From NCBI RefSeq assembly GCF_000247695.1, contig NW_004624748.1, positions 8,911,973-8,975,972 on the forward strand: 64,000 nt of DNA, written 5' to 3'. The notes beneath the pieces were generated by a model that saw only the letters and a list, made by a program, of their open reading frames with translations, searched no databases and was not told where the DNA came from. This document shows positions 23,933 to 34,984 of the stretch, in pieces (the first letter of the stretch is position 1; every line of letters begins with the position of its first letter). The position numbers were made by a program, and so were the translations under genes. The DNA comes from Heterocephalus glaber (Eukaryota; Chordata; Mammalia; Rodentia; Bathyergidae).

Positions 23933-24105
23933 CAGGTGTGGTACTGCAGGTTTGTAATCCCACCTAGTTGGGAGGCTGAAGCAGGAAGATACAGTTCAAG
24001 GCCAGCCTGAGGAGTATAGTGAGACCCTAAAAAGGCTGGGGATGTAGTTCAGTGCCTGGCACATAGGAGGCTCTAGGTTTGATCTCAGGGAAAAAGACTA
24101 GTTCT
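23933..24105 (+). mobile_element. B1-ID composite SINE
   Basis: B1 (GCCAGGTGTGGTACTGCAGG...AGTGAGACCCT) joined directly to an ID unit (GGCTGGGGATGTAGTTCAGT). Confidence 0.8.
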
Positions 24106-24365
24106 CTAACAAATGGAACTTTCAGTTTTTTAGCTGCGATGCTTCATTCTAGTAACTTCTGACAACTATTAAGGTTTAAAGTGTGATATAGCTTAGTTCT
24201 TTTTTACTTGTTCTTAATTGGCAGTTCCCACCCACTTTTCACAGCAGATACAGTTGCTTCTTGGTCTAGAATTTAATAATGTTTTCTAACATATATCATG
24301 CTATCCATTATTATTTTAATTTCCAGTTTAATCAGTTATATAATGGGATTATCTTTCTATTACAG

Positions 24366-24500
24366 TTTTTATATATTTTATATATATATAATTTATTTTA
24401 TATATATAAATTTTATTTATATATATAAATATATAAATATATATAAATATATAGATATATAAATATATAAATATATATTTATATATATATAAATTTTATT
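24366..24500. repeat. AT-rich simple repeat
   Basis: About 130 bases of TATATA/AAATATATA. Confidence 0.9.
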
Positions 24501-24535
24501 TTATATTTCTGACTCTCTGTCATCCCCCCTCCCCC

Positions 24536-24645
24536 TCTTGACTGGGTCTTGCCATGTAGCTCAGGCTGGCCTTGAATTCGCAGGGACCCTCCTACCTCAG
24601 CCTCCTGAGTGTTGGGATTGCAGGCATGTGCCACTACACCTGGCT
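24536..24645 (-). mobile_element. B1 SINE
   Basis: Antisense B1, GACTGGGTCTTGCCATGTAG to GCATGTGCCACTACACCTGG. Confidence 0.85.
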
Positions 24646-24996
24646 AGAAATATTTTTATCATTTGTCTTTCTTTTCTTGTTGGTAAAATAGCCTATGCAT
24701 TACTTCTAGCACCTTTGACTTTTATGTCAATGTATGATAGACTATAGAAACTTTGACTTTTTCTAGTTCTATAACTTGTCCTATTTTGGAAAAAAGTCAT
24801 TTTATCAACCTTGAGGGGCTTTTTGTTGCTGTTTTACCAGAAAATAAATATCCTTATCAGGCTGCTTTTCTTTGACCTTTGAAGAAAAAGAAAATATTTA
24901 GTGCTCATTTTTCTCCCATCAGCATGAGGGAGGCTAAAGTTTTTTGAGGCTAAACTTCTGCTGTCACTTAAACTGTATAAAATATGCAGCATAGGA

Positions 24997-25118
24997 TGAG
25001 CCGGGCCTGGTGGCCCACTCCTGTAATCCCAGCACTCAGGAGACTGAAGCAGGAAGACTGTAATGAGTTTGAGGCCAGCCTGCATGGCATAGCAAGACCT
25101 TATCTTGAAAACCAAAAA
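24997..25118 (+). mobile_element. B1 SINE
   Basis: GAGCCGGGCCTGGTGGCCCA to CAAGACCTTATCTTGAAAACC. Confidence 0.85.
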
Positions 25119-25554
25119 GGAAAACATAGTTTCTGTTATCAGTATATTACCTGGTTTTTACTTTTTCATTTTCTGATACATGTTTTTCAGTTAAGCAGTT
25201 CCTTGAAGTTACTCAATTTTGAAACAGTTTTTCTAAGTAACTTGTTAAACATTTTGTAGTGTTTTTTCTGGATTGAATGTACTGTGAAAAGCCTTGCTGC
25301 TGAATGGAATCATTTGTTTATTCTGCAGAAGGGGTACAGATTTCAAAGCTGTTACAAATTTACTAATAAGAGGTGTTTATAAGATACTTTATTTTTGTTT
25401 AAGTGTCATTCCTCTTGTCCTCAGTTCTCCCCCAAGGAATATTCTTGATATTTTACAGTGCTACCTCAGTTTTATCTATTTGTAAGTTATGGGTTGAGTT
25501 ATTTAAAGAATTTTACAGTTTTGCTTCCTTCTTTTTTGGTTAAAGTAGTACAAA

Positions 25555-25671
25555 ATGTCAAAAATTAGGAGAAAAGTCACAGTGGAAAACACCAAGACTA
25601 TATCTGATAGCACATCGCGAAGACCCAGTGTGTTTGAGAGGCTTGGACCCAGCACTGGCAGTACAACAGAG
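25555..25671 (+). CDS. ZC3H13: ZC3H13 coding exon 1 (start codon exon)
   Basis: ZC3H13 is a large nuclear protein (about 1,600-1,700 residues in mammals) that joins WTAP, VIRMA and CBLL1/HAKAI in the m6A-METTL-associated complex and keeps it in the nucleus; the Drosophila counterpart (Flacc/Xio) bridges WTAP and the RBM15 homologue. This exon gives residues 1-39, MSKIRRKVTVENTK... to GSTTE, matching the mammalian N-terminus, so the ATG at 25555 is taken as the start. It follows a pyrimidine-rich tract with a probable acceptor AAAG at 25545, and ends at a phase-0 GTGAGT donor. RRPSVFERLG is a basic, Ser-containing stretch before the zinc finger. Confidence 0.96.
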
Positions 25672-26007
25672 GTGAGTTGTCCTTGGTGTGGTCACACATT
25701 TCTCTTAGAATCCTTTTACTGAAAACTGATCTGCATAATAAAGGTGAACAAGTTGTTTTACTTGAGAATGTCAGTTTAGTAAATTTTGTTAAATGTGTTT
25801 ATAAAAGAGTAAAGGAAAAAAAAGAGTAAAGAAAGTGGTAGGGTTTATGGGTTTTTCTATTTTTTTCTAATTTTTTTTTATTATTGGGGGAATAATATAT
25901 CATAGGTTAGGTGGAGTTTTGCTAGAATTTGTCTTAATTTTGTCCCACTAGCATGTCTTTTTTTCCAGATATAAAAGCAAATTTACCCAGTAATATCTGT
26001 CTCTTAG
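25672..26007 (+). other. ZC3H13: ZC3H13 intron 2
   Basis: Short 336-base intron, GTGAGT donor and TCTCTTAG acceptor. No repeat or other feature recognised. Confidence 0.9.
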
Positions 26008-26117
26008 ACACAGTGCCGTAACTGGCTGAAGACTGGCAACTGCCTCTATGGAAACACATGCAGATTCGTACATGGCCCTTCACCTCGTGGGAAAGGTTAC
26101 AGCAGCAGTTATAGAAG
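26008..26117 (+). CDS. ZC3H13: ZC3H13 coding exon 2, CCCH zinc finger
   Basis: Residues 40-75 plus two bases of Arg76. It carries the single zinc finger: Cys42, Cys51, Cys57 and His61, a C-X8-C-X5-C-X3-H pattern (QCRNWLKTGNC ... CRFVH), the RNA-binding type found in tristetraprolin-like proteins. A Gly/Ser-rich linker SPRGKGYSSSYRR follows. All four zinc ligands are intact. Acceptor CTCTTAG, donor AAG|GTGAAC. Confidence 0.97.
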
Positions 26118-27533
26118 GTGAACTGAGAACTTTGAACTGCTCACATACTATTAGAAGATGGCTTTTGTAGTTTATGTACTATGAAAACCTGAAATACAAC
26201 CATATATTTGGTCAGATTTTCTTTTGATAGCAGTCTTATCTATAGTCAAAGATCCACAAGATCTTTAGGTTGTTATTTTCAAGATTATGAAAATGTTAGC
26301 TTTAAAGTTAATGTGTATGTTTGGTATTTATGTGTTTTAACAATGGATCCTTTTGTAATATAGTATGGCTTACTTTTTCCCTCTAATTATTTATTAAGAC
26401 ACAGAGTTCCATGATATTAGAATTTATTTTTAGTGAAGTCAGACTATTGTTAACTCTTCAAATATTAAAATTTAAATAGTGTTTTTAATATGTTATAAAT
26501 TCAAATTTTGTATAAACCCTGTTGGATAAAATGCATTTGCCAAATTCGTTATCACTTTGTGTTATCATAAATAAAATATATTTATATGTGGGTAGACATA
26601 CTTCCTGTTTAGAACATGATTTTGCTTTTAACAGAGGCTTGGCTAAATTGAACTTGCTTAATAGTTACCTTTTTATTTTGATTTCCTCATGATGACTTTG
26701 TAATGGTCTTTAAAGAGGTAGCATACATAGAGTGTCACAAAAGCAATTTAAACGTGAGTAGTAGACAAATAATTTACCTAGTCCTAAAGTTGAGTATGCT
26801 GATTGCTTAGGCAACAGCAGTGTATAAGAACTGAACATTAACAAATGGAAACTTTTCTTTGAGTGAATTTGTGTGTAGATGTCAAAGTTTATTAGAATTT
26901 AAATTTCAAATTTCCTTAATATTAGCTAACTTCTTGTCCCCTTAAACAATACACATTTTAGTTTATTTGTGATGCCAAATACTCTGATTTGTATTTAGAG
27001 TGTCATTTGTCATCTTATTATATATGTTTAATTACCTGGAAGTACATACATAAATGCATTTGGAGAAACTCAGTATTTTTAATTTTTGTTTATATGAATA
27101 GCATACTTTTAACATATGCTTTAATTCATCTGAAAATTTTTATTTGCCCACTCAAAATCACTCAAAATTTTTGTATAAGAGATAGTTTTGAGGAAAATGA
27201 GTAGAAAACTTTGTCTCAAATGGAAAAAAGTAATGTTATTACTAGACTTAGAATAAAGGATTTGCTGTTAAGATTTTGCTATTTTTTGTGTGTATTTCCA
27301 TCTGGTAAATTCTTTGATTGGTATTGGGAGAAAATCTGTAAATATTTCTCATATATTTACATATTAGTATTTAAGCTGAAGTGAGTTACTCTTGAGAAAT
27401 TTAGGAGCTAAGAACAGTTAGAAAAGTTAAGATTTATGAGGTTTTTCTATAAATATATTCATGTAAGATATTATATAAATTTAGGTTTTTTGTTTTTTTT
27501 GTTTTTTAATTTCTGTTGTATTTTGATTCAAAG
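26118..27533 (+). other. ZC3H13: ZC3H13 intron 3
   Basis: AT-rich intron of 1,416 bases with no recognised SINE, LINE or LTR. This is unusual for this window, where almost every other intron over 1 kb has a SINE. Confidence 0.85.
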
Positions 27534-27645
27534 GTCACCTGAAAGACCTACAGGGGATCTCAGAGAAAGAATGAAGAACAAACGCCAAGATGTGGATGGT
27601 GAGCCCCAGAAACGAAATACAGAGGAATCATCCTCGCCTGTTAGG
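27534..27645 (+). CDS. ZC3H13: ZC3H13 coding exon 3
   Basis: Finishes Arg76 and encodes residues 77-113, SPERPTGDLRERMKNKRQD... to SSSPVR. The stretch is charged and predicted disordered, with Ser-Pro sites. It joins in frame with the zinc-finger exon and ends phase 0 at AGG|GTAAGG. The acceptor TTCAAAG follows a weak pyrimidine tract. Confidence 0.96.
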
Positions 27646-28774
27646 GTAAGGGATGAATTTCCCAAAACTTAGTTAAATTTCAGTAGTGATTTATTCTTTA
27701 AGTTCCGTTTTAAATACGTTGTATGCCAAGTGTATGGTAAATGTGCACTTAGGCACTATAAGATCGTAAGATGAAAGGAACTGATAGACAGTGGGCAAGC
27801 TGAATTTATAGGGTTTTTGTACTATGGTGAGGATCATGAGTATCTGAGTATATTCTTAAATTTTTAGAATTCAGCTATTCATCATATTTTGCTTCCAAGA
27901 AAGATTGAAGTGACTTATAGTAGAACACTTAGGAACTAAAACAGTGAAAGCAAAGCATGGAGTACAAAAACTGAATTAGAAAACTTAGGTAAAGAAATAG
28001 ACATAGAAGCACAAAATTTAGCTGTGAATTTGTTAGCAATGAAGTAAAAAGAGATACACAATTTATGATGTAGTACACTGAATAAAAGAAAACAAATGTT
28101 ACGAATGGAAATCATTCCTGGATCTTTTTTTTTTTTCTTTCAAGAAATTTATTATACTTAATTGGTGTGTTTATACCAGATTTATTGAGAGAGAGTCCAC
28201 GTACTGTACAGTTGATTCATTTCAATTGTGCACGCCACTGTTTCACAGTCACACAGCTGTCACCACAATCACTTTCATTACTCCCTAAAGAAACCCATAC
28301 TTTTTGGTGGTCACCATCCTGTTTCGCTGCTGACCAACAGACCTACACAACTACTAAATCCCCTTTCTCTTTCTTAGATTTGCCTACTCTAGACATTTCA
28401 CATAAATGAAATAATGTAATGTGTGATCTTTTGTGACTAGCTTCCTTCACTCAGCATAATGTTTCCAAGCTTCATGAAAGATGATAAAACAGGTCAATAT
28501 TCCATTCATTGTTTTTGCTAAATAATATTACATTGTATGGATAGACCATATTTTGTTTGTTCTTCAGTTGATGGATACTTGGACTATTTCCACTTTTTGC
28601 CTCTTAATGTATAATGCAACTATAAACATTTGTGTATAAGCATTTGCGTGGATATATATTGTAATTTCTCTTTGGTTTATATTGAGTGGAATTGCTGAAT
28701 CATGTGGTAGCTATACATTTAACCTTTTGAGAACCCGTTAGACTCTTACTAAGAGGCTGCACCATTTTACATTT

Positions 28775-28858
28775 CTTTTTTTTTTGGTACCAGGGATCGA
28801 ACTTGGGACCTTGCGCTTTCGAGGCAGGGAGCAGCACCACTGAGCTAAATCCCTGTTC
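28775..28858 (-). mobile_element. ID SINE with 14-bp TSD
   Basis: Antisense ID inside L1; CACCATTTTACATT at 28760-28773 and 28859-28872. Confidence 0.93.
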
Positions 28859-29511
28859 CACCATTTTACATTCTTGGTAGCAGAGTATAAGGGATTTCCA
28901 GTTTCTCCACATCCTTACTCACACTTATTTAACTTTTTAATTATAACCATCCTTGGGGGCATGAGATGATAATGTACAGTAATCATGGTTTGATTTGTTT
29001 ATTTTCCTCTTGCTATTGCTATAAGTAGAGTTGTAGTGAATGCCTTTGTTCAGTATCCTTATCTGAAATACTTGGGAACAGAAGTGTTAAGAATTTTGGA
29101 TTCAATTCAGATTTTTGAGATATTTGCATATACATGAGATATATTGGGAGTGAGACTGCTGAAGAACATGTTGATTGCTTTCAAGTTTTGTTAGTTATGA
29201 ACAAGGCTGGTATAGATATTTTATGTGCAGGGTTTCTTTGTTTCTAATTTTCAACTCTTCTAGGTAAATACCGAGGAGTATTGTTCCTAGATTACATAAG
29301 AAGAGTATTTTTAGTTTTGGAAAAATCTGCCAAACTTTTCTGAATTGGCTGTGTCATTTTAGATCCCCACCATTAATGAATGAGGTTCCTGTTATTCTAC
29401 AATTAACCAACGTTTGGTGTTGTGAATGTATTGAGTTTGGGCTCTTCAGATAGGTGTATAGTGGTATCTCTTGTTGCTTTGTGTGCAGTTTCCTTAATGA
29501 CATACTATGAT

Positions 29512-30172
29512 TATAAGGAATGGGAAAGGGACGTTACCAGAACTCCTGCAGTGGGGTCCTGGTCTCCTGTGAGCCATGACAGCACAAGGCTAATTAAAGA
29601 ATAAAGACAGGAAATGAGACTTAGAGAAAAAGCTGGGTTTTGGGACTGATCAGTGCTGATCTGGGCAGCAAAGACAAAGGCCCCCAGGTGGATCCAGTAT
29701 TTATTGAATACAGCCACGGGAAGGAATAGGGAGCAGGGTATGCTTTGAAGGCATCTAGTGAAACACTGCCGAACACCTGGCATGCTGGTGCCAGGCAATG
29801 CTATAAGAGAGTAAGCACTGCTTATCTTGCTTGGATAGGAACAAGTACTGGGACTGGGTGCAATTAGCAAGCAACCCATCGGGTCAGTGAGAAGCCATAA
29901 TTCAAGGGAAAAGATTTTAATTGGGTTCACCCTGAGCTCAGCTGCACATAGCTCAGCAGAGCCCTGTCATTTCACAGACCAGGGCTTATGCTTCGGTGGC
30001 AGCCACTGGGGGAAGGGGCTATACTTGCCCCAGTCTGCCATCTGACATGCCCATTTGAGTCACATGGGGCTTCAGTCTGACTCCTGATATAAAAGAATAT
30101 AGCTGAATTAGGGAAAGCAAGAAGCAGATACCACTTATAGCCCACTAGGACTGGGCAGGGATGCCTACTACA
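29512..30172 (-). mobile_element. Solo LTR with 6-bp TSD (ERVK-like)
   Basis: A 661-base insert in L1 sequence. TATGAT at 29506-29511 and 30173-30178 flanks it exactly. Read on the minus strand it begins TGTAGTAGG and ends CCTTATA, with an AATAAA poly(A) signal (TTTATT at 29700-29705 on +). A 6-base duplication suggests a class II (ERVK) element. No retroviral genes remain. Confidence 0.75.
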
Positions 30173-30956
30173 TATGATGAACATCTTTTCATATGTTTAT
30201 CATCTGTATAAGTTTTTTGGTGAGGTATATGTTTAGGTCTTTGACACACTATCCATTTAGAGTTAATTTTTCAATGATTGTAAGGTCTGTGTCTAGATTC
30301 TTTTTTTTTTAATGTTCAGATGTTCAGTATGCTAGCACCATTTGTATAGAGTCTGTTCTTGCTCCATTTGAATTGTCTTTATTCTTTTGTCAAAGATCAG
30401 TTGACACTATGTCCACTGTGGGTCTATTTCTAGCTCTATGCTATTTCTCTGATGTGTTTGTCATTCTTTCAGCTGATACTAGGCTGTCATGATTACTCTA
30501 GCTTTACATGAGGTCATGAAGTAATGTCAGTTTTTTTACTTTGATCTTCTTCAGTATTGCATTGTCTATTCTGGGTCCCCTTATAAACTTTAAATCAGTT
30601 TGTCAGTGTCTGTAGAGTAGCCTGCTGGGATTAAAGTGAAGATAGCATTTAATCTGTAGAACAATTTGGGAATTATTGAACAATTAGTTAATTTGTAGAA
30701 CAATCTTACCATATAAATTCTTCCTGTCTCTGGCAAAATTAGATTAATTTTGAAAATCATGTATTGAAGCATATTGGCAAATTAGTGCACAGAAGATGGG
30801 AAAATAATTGAAGTATATGAAAATCATGAAATATAAATATATGATAAGCATTGTATGATAAACATATTGCATACCTTTGGCCTTTGATATGGGCTTTTTT
30901 TTCCCTTCCCACAAGTCCAGAGATCAGTAGAAATTCTGGAGCAGTATAAGCAAGAA

Positions 30957-31038
30957 TTTTTTTTTGTATAGGGGATTGAACTTGGGTCCTTGCACTTTCG
31001 TGGCAGGCCGCAGAACCACTGAGCTAAATCCCTGGCCC
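30957..31038 (-). mobile_element. ID SINE
   Basis: Antisense ID, tail to CTAAATCCCTGGCCC; flanks CAGTATAAGCAAGAATTTT / CAGTAAGAATTTT. Confidence 0.85.
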
Positions 31039-31450
31039 AGTAAGAATTTTTTAATAATTAAAACTCTCTAGAAATGGGAGCAAAGGGGTGTGAGAGTAGA
31101 GAGCCATCAGTGGAGACCTTGGGAGCCCATTTTTTTCCTGCCAAATTCATCTAATAGAGGGCTTCTGTACTATGTAAATATAAAAGAAAATTTTTTTGCA
31201 TAAGGTAGGAGGTTGGATTACATTTCTTACAAATCTCCTAACATTTTATTGTTTAGTTACTAATCCACTTATTCTGATTCTTAACTTGTGTTATCCTCCA
31301 TATTTCCTTTTTATTTCAGATTCCTTTTAATTCCTCCTTACTGTTTAAAATAAAATTCATAATGGACATGGTCTGCACACACATATAATGATCATGATAT
31401 ATGAACATAAAATAAAGGAAAAACAAAAGTAAGTTACAAGTCCATAATCA

Positions 31451-31651
31451 GTTGAGCATGATACTGTATGCCTGCCATCCTAGCACTCTGAGAGGTGGAG
31501 GTAGGAGGATCACAGGTTCCAGCCCAGCCTGAGTAACATAGAGACTTTGTGAAACACTGTCTCAAAATAAAAAGTAATGCCGGGGATGTAGCTCAGTGGC
31601 TCCTGGTCCTGAGTTTGATCCCTGGTACTGGAGAAAAAGAAAAAAAAGAGT
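31451..31651 (+). mobile_element. B1 plus ID SINE pair
   Basis: B1 (31451-31570) then ID (31578-31651, GGGGATGTAGCTCAGTGG). A further ID-like relic may lie at 31668-31730. Confidence 0.75.
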
Positions 31652-32104
31652 AATAATAAAGTGGGGTGGGGAGGTTGAGGATATTGGTCAGTACAAAGGC
31701 ATTGGATTCAATCACCAGCAATGCAAGAAAACAGAAGTTCACAATCATTTATTGTATTTCTGAAATCCAAGAAACCTAAAACCATGTAGACTTATTTGGC
31801 AGCAAAGCTAGATGTTGTAGTGATCTGATTATAGTCTTTTCCAAATTACTAAATTCCGATTTTGCTATAAAAATACTTACATGTTTGATCACAGGCGGCT
31901 GCTGATGCAGACCCTGCTGTCAGTGTTACTCACTATATTTTGAAATTTTAAAAAATTCTGAAATATCTGGTCCCATGGGTTATGGCTAAAATATTGTGTT
32001 TCTTTAACAAATATTTCAACATGCATATTCAGTATAATAGAAAAATAAGGTGAATGTTTAGAATTTAAAAATGCATTACAGTAAAATACACATTGCCATT
32101 CATC

Positions 32105-32400
32105 CCCCTCAGCACCCTCCACCTCTCAATCACATGACCACCATCATTCTTGCCACTTTTTGTAGCAGTCCTGGAAGTCTTCTTTTGTGAGTGTATTTAA
32201 TTGTGCTGTTGTGGCTGCCTCAGTGTCCTGGATTTATGCAAACCGTTTACCCTTTATGGTCATTTTGACTTTGGAAATCAGGCAGAAGTTGCATGGTGTC
32301 ACATCCAGTGAATAAGGTAGATGACACACTGTTACGTTTACAAGTTTGCCTTTTCATTGGATGGCACTCAGCAGCAACATTCATTGTATTTGAGCACGTT
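32105..32400 (-). pseudogene. Decayed mariner transposase C-terminus
   Basis: On the minus strand one frame reads HLPYSLDVTPCN then SKVKMTIKGKRF, a stop, and LNTLTKEDFQDCYKKWQE before further stops. This follows the end of mariner transposases, where the YSPDL motif holds the last catalytic Asp; that Asp is still present. Stop codons make it a dead copy. Family match is from memory; no inverted repeats located. Confidence 0.65.
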
Positions 32401-32593
32401 TAATAAAGACACTCATGAAAGAAGACTTTCACAACTGCTTCAGAAAGTAAGAAATATTAGATAAGTGTGTTCAAAGTGTGGGGATCATTTTGAGGAGGAT
32501 TAATGGCAGTCTGTCTTTTACTGTAATTTTTTTACCTAAGCACATCATATATTTTCATCAGCCCTTGTTTGTCCAAATGACTAATTTTAGAAT

Positions 32594-32952
32594 TGTGATA
32601 GTTTATATCTAGATGTCCCTCAAGAGCTTCATGCACTTATAGGGGGGGTTTGGGAAGAAGATTGGATTATGGAGTGCTATAGCTGACTTGGTGTTAGGAG
32701 GTGGGGTCTGTAAGAAGAGGTGGGTCATTGGGGGTGTGACTTGGAAGGGCATATCTCCCATTCTGGTTCCTTCCTTGGCTCTTTGCTTCCTGCTGCCTTG
32801 ATGCCAGCAGCTTTCCTGTGCCCAGGCCCTTCTACCATGCCTTCCTGCCTTGGAACCGTCTGTGCACTAAAATTGTGAGCCAAAATAACCTCTCATTTAA
32901 GTTGTGGTGTTGAGTATTTTTCCCAGTGATGAGGAAAGTGACTAAAACAAGA
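32594..32952 (+). mobile_element. MaLR-type LTR
   Basis: TGATAGTTTATATCTAGATGTCCC start, GGTGTTAGGAGGTGGGG, TTTGCTTCCTGCTGCC, GTGAGCCAAAATAACC and end GAGGAAAGTGACTAAAACA. Same family as 60083 and 63059. Confidence 0.75.
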
Positions 32953-33076
32953 ATACAAAATAAAATAGTTAGAAGGTTATATTTCTAATTAATATGTTTG
33001 GATTTAAGAAATATAAGATGAAAAACCATCTAATCAAGAAATAAAGGACTGTGCTGTACCATATGTGACAAGAAAT

Positions 33077-33219
33077 GCCAGGCTCACCTGTAATCCAAGC
33101 ACTCAGGAGGCTGAAGCAGGATTGCCACAAGTTTGAGGCCAGCCTGGACTACACAGTGAGTTCAAGGCTAGCCCGAGCTATATAGCGAGACCCACCCCCC
33201 TCCAAAAAAAAGAAAGAAA
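33077..33219 (+). mobile_element. B1 SINE
   Basis: GCCAGGCTCACCTGTAATCC to TATAGCGAGACCC then an A-rich tail. Confidence 0.85.
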
Positions 33220-34552
33220 AAATACCAGACCCTATTTATTTGAATATGAGAAGAGGAAATAATTGTATTTGATAAAGGAATAGCATGCCTAAATAAGTTA
33301 CAGATTGTTGAAGTAGAGAAAATGAGGAAATACGATAATTTTAAGCAAGCTAGACCTTCCTAATGTGTTATCAAAATAGTTCTCTATATTATGATTTAAA
33401 GCAGGATAGTGTTAGAATATTAGAAAAAACATTTTTGTGTTTAATATTACAGATTATTTTGTCTATTTTGTAGCACCAGCACTACTGCTCTGAAGTCCTT
33501 TGCAGTTAAACTTGTAGTTGGTTATTAGAAGATGCTTTAGACAGAAAACTCACAATATTTTCCTCAGATATTTGAAGATAACTTCCCATAAAATATTTGT
33601 AATATGGGTATATACTAATGTATATTTAATAGTGGGTTTAATTCATAGAACATTTGGAAATTGTATGAGGTATATAATAGTTCTTCATTAGTGTTTCACA
33701 GACTATATTTTATGATTAAAAATAGATTGTGTTCCTTTTTTCTTTTGTCTTCTGTATAAATAAAAGCCCGTTTTTTTCCTTGATCCTTTGCAATTTTTCC
33801 ATAGCAAGTATTATTCTCATAGTCTTTTAATGATTTTTGTTACCGTTTATTATCTTATCAGTAATCATATATGTCATTTTGCAGTTATTATTTACAACAA
33901 CTTACCTAAATATGGAAAATTTAGAGGCAGCTGTATATCACTGTTCTTGAAAAAGAAAACTTAGAAGAATCGATTTGTGTAGTTTTAGGCAGCCAGATTA
34001 TATGACTAGTAATGCTCAGAAGGAAGTTTAAGCACTTAGTATCATTTTCTTTTGTAGTTACTATTTTGATTGTGAAGAAAAGTGAGAATTCCACTGTGAT
34101 GGAAAGATAACAGTTATATGACACTGGTTACTTTATTTTCTCACCACCTAGTAAAATGTGGTTTCAAATCTTATGTAATAGGTTATTCAAATGAATTTTA
34201 TAAATTGAATTGCTGTTGTCCTGTTTTGTGTATAGGCTATTGTTAAACTTTGAATAATATGTAAAACTTGTTTTTTTTAATTATGTTGTTTAGAACTAAT
34301 TGGTAAAATGTCTTTTTTTTAAATGCTGTAAAATTGTTAAATTTATCTTTAGGCATTGTAGGAAAATGGCTGTTATTTTAGTGTATAAGTCTTAGATCAA
34401 TTATTTTGAGAGTTTACTATGAATGGTTTAGAACTCTTGTTTTTAAATATGGTCACTTACAAATCTTTCCATTGTATTTTATTCTGTCTGCCTGCCTGCC
34501 TATCTTATCTGTCTATCTGTCTGTCATGTTTTTCCTCTTTTTTCTTTTTTTT

Positions 34553-34662
34553 CTTGACAGGGTCTTGCTATGTAGGTCAGGCTGGCCTTGAATTCATGGG
34601 AATTCTTCTGCCTCAGCCTTCTGAGTGCAGGAATTACAGGCGTGCACCACCACACCTGACTC
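34553..34662 (-). mobile_element. B1 SINE
   Basis: Antisense B1, TTGACAGGGTCTTGCTATG to GCGTGCACCACCACACCTG, preceded by a CTGC/CTAT simple repeat (about 34485-34525). Confidence 0.85.
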
Positions 34663-34875
34663 AATATTGATGTTCTTTACTGAAATAAACATACTATAAT
34701 TTTTCATTGTGGTGCTGTACTAGAACTTGTCGCTTCCCCTGCTTGTATATAAATGACTATTTACAAAACTGATTCTTTGAAACAAAGATGAATGAAATTA
34801 AAATATTATATGATAACCTACCACCTTATGTAATTTTTAAAATCACTCATCGATGTGTATGTATGTACTTCTTAG

Positions 34876-34984
34876 AAAGAATCTTCAAGAGGGAGACACA
34901 GGGAGAAGGAAGATATAAAAATCACTAAGGAGAGAACTCCAGAAAGTGAAGAAGAAAATGTAGAATGGGAAACTAATAGAGATG
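34876..34984 (+). CDS. ZC3H13: ZC3H13 coding exon 4
   Basis: Residues 114-149, KESSRGRHREKEDIKITK... to WETNRD, plus one base of residue 150. It is strongly charged, with an acidic run EESEEENVEWE-like near the end. Phase 0 in, phase 1 out, donor G|GTGAGT. Matches mammalian ZC3H13. Confidence 0.96.

Larger units (their letters stand above)
16882..25545 (+). other. ZC3H13: ZC3H13 intron 1
   Basis: Long intron of about 8.7 kb before the start-codon exon. It contains L1 3'-end pieces near 17697, 18338 and 22440, several ID and B1 SINEs, a palindromic DNA transposon at 19812, two antisense MaLR LTRs at 21190 and 22921, a perfect AT/CA palindrome at 22649 and an AT-rich tract at 24366. Positions 16900-17690 and 21550-22420 are noncoding with nothing else recognised. 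The acceptor could alternatively be the ACAG at 25518. Confidence 0.75.
28140..30780 (-). mobile_element. Old L1 (L1M-type) 3' region, antisense, interrupted
   Basis: 28140 onward has the inverted L1M 3'UTR pattern (TTTATTGAGAGAGAGTCCACG, CAGTTGATGGATACTTGGAC). Text resumes after an ID (28775-28858) and after a solo LTR (29512-30172) up to about 30780. A short palindromic-element fragment like the one at 19812 sits near 29045-29150. Confidence 0.65.
27646..34875 (+). other. ZC3H13: ZC3H13 intron 4
   Basis: Intron of about 7.2 kb. It is dominated by an old antisense L1 from about 28140 to 30780, itself broken by an ID SINE and a solo LTR. Downstream are an ID, a B1/ID pair, a mariner relic at about 32105, a MaLR LTR at 32594 and two B1 copies. 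Positions 27650-28130 and 33225-34550 are AT-rich with nothing recognised. Confidence 0.85.

Noticed and set aside
13795..24500. CRISPR-like or satellite arrays at the simple repeats (13795, 24366)
   Set aside because: They are short AT/CA microsatellites without unit-spacer structure; CRISPR does not occur in mammalian nuclear DNA.
29511..29930. Antisense 139-codon frame as a gene
   Set aside because: It lies wholly inside the solo LTR and crosses its poly(A) signal; no protein family resemblance.
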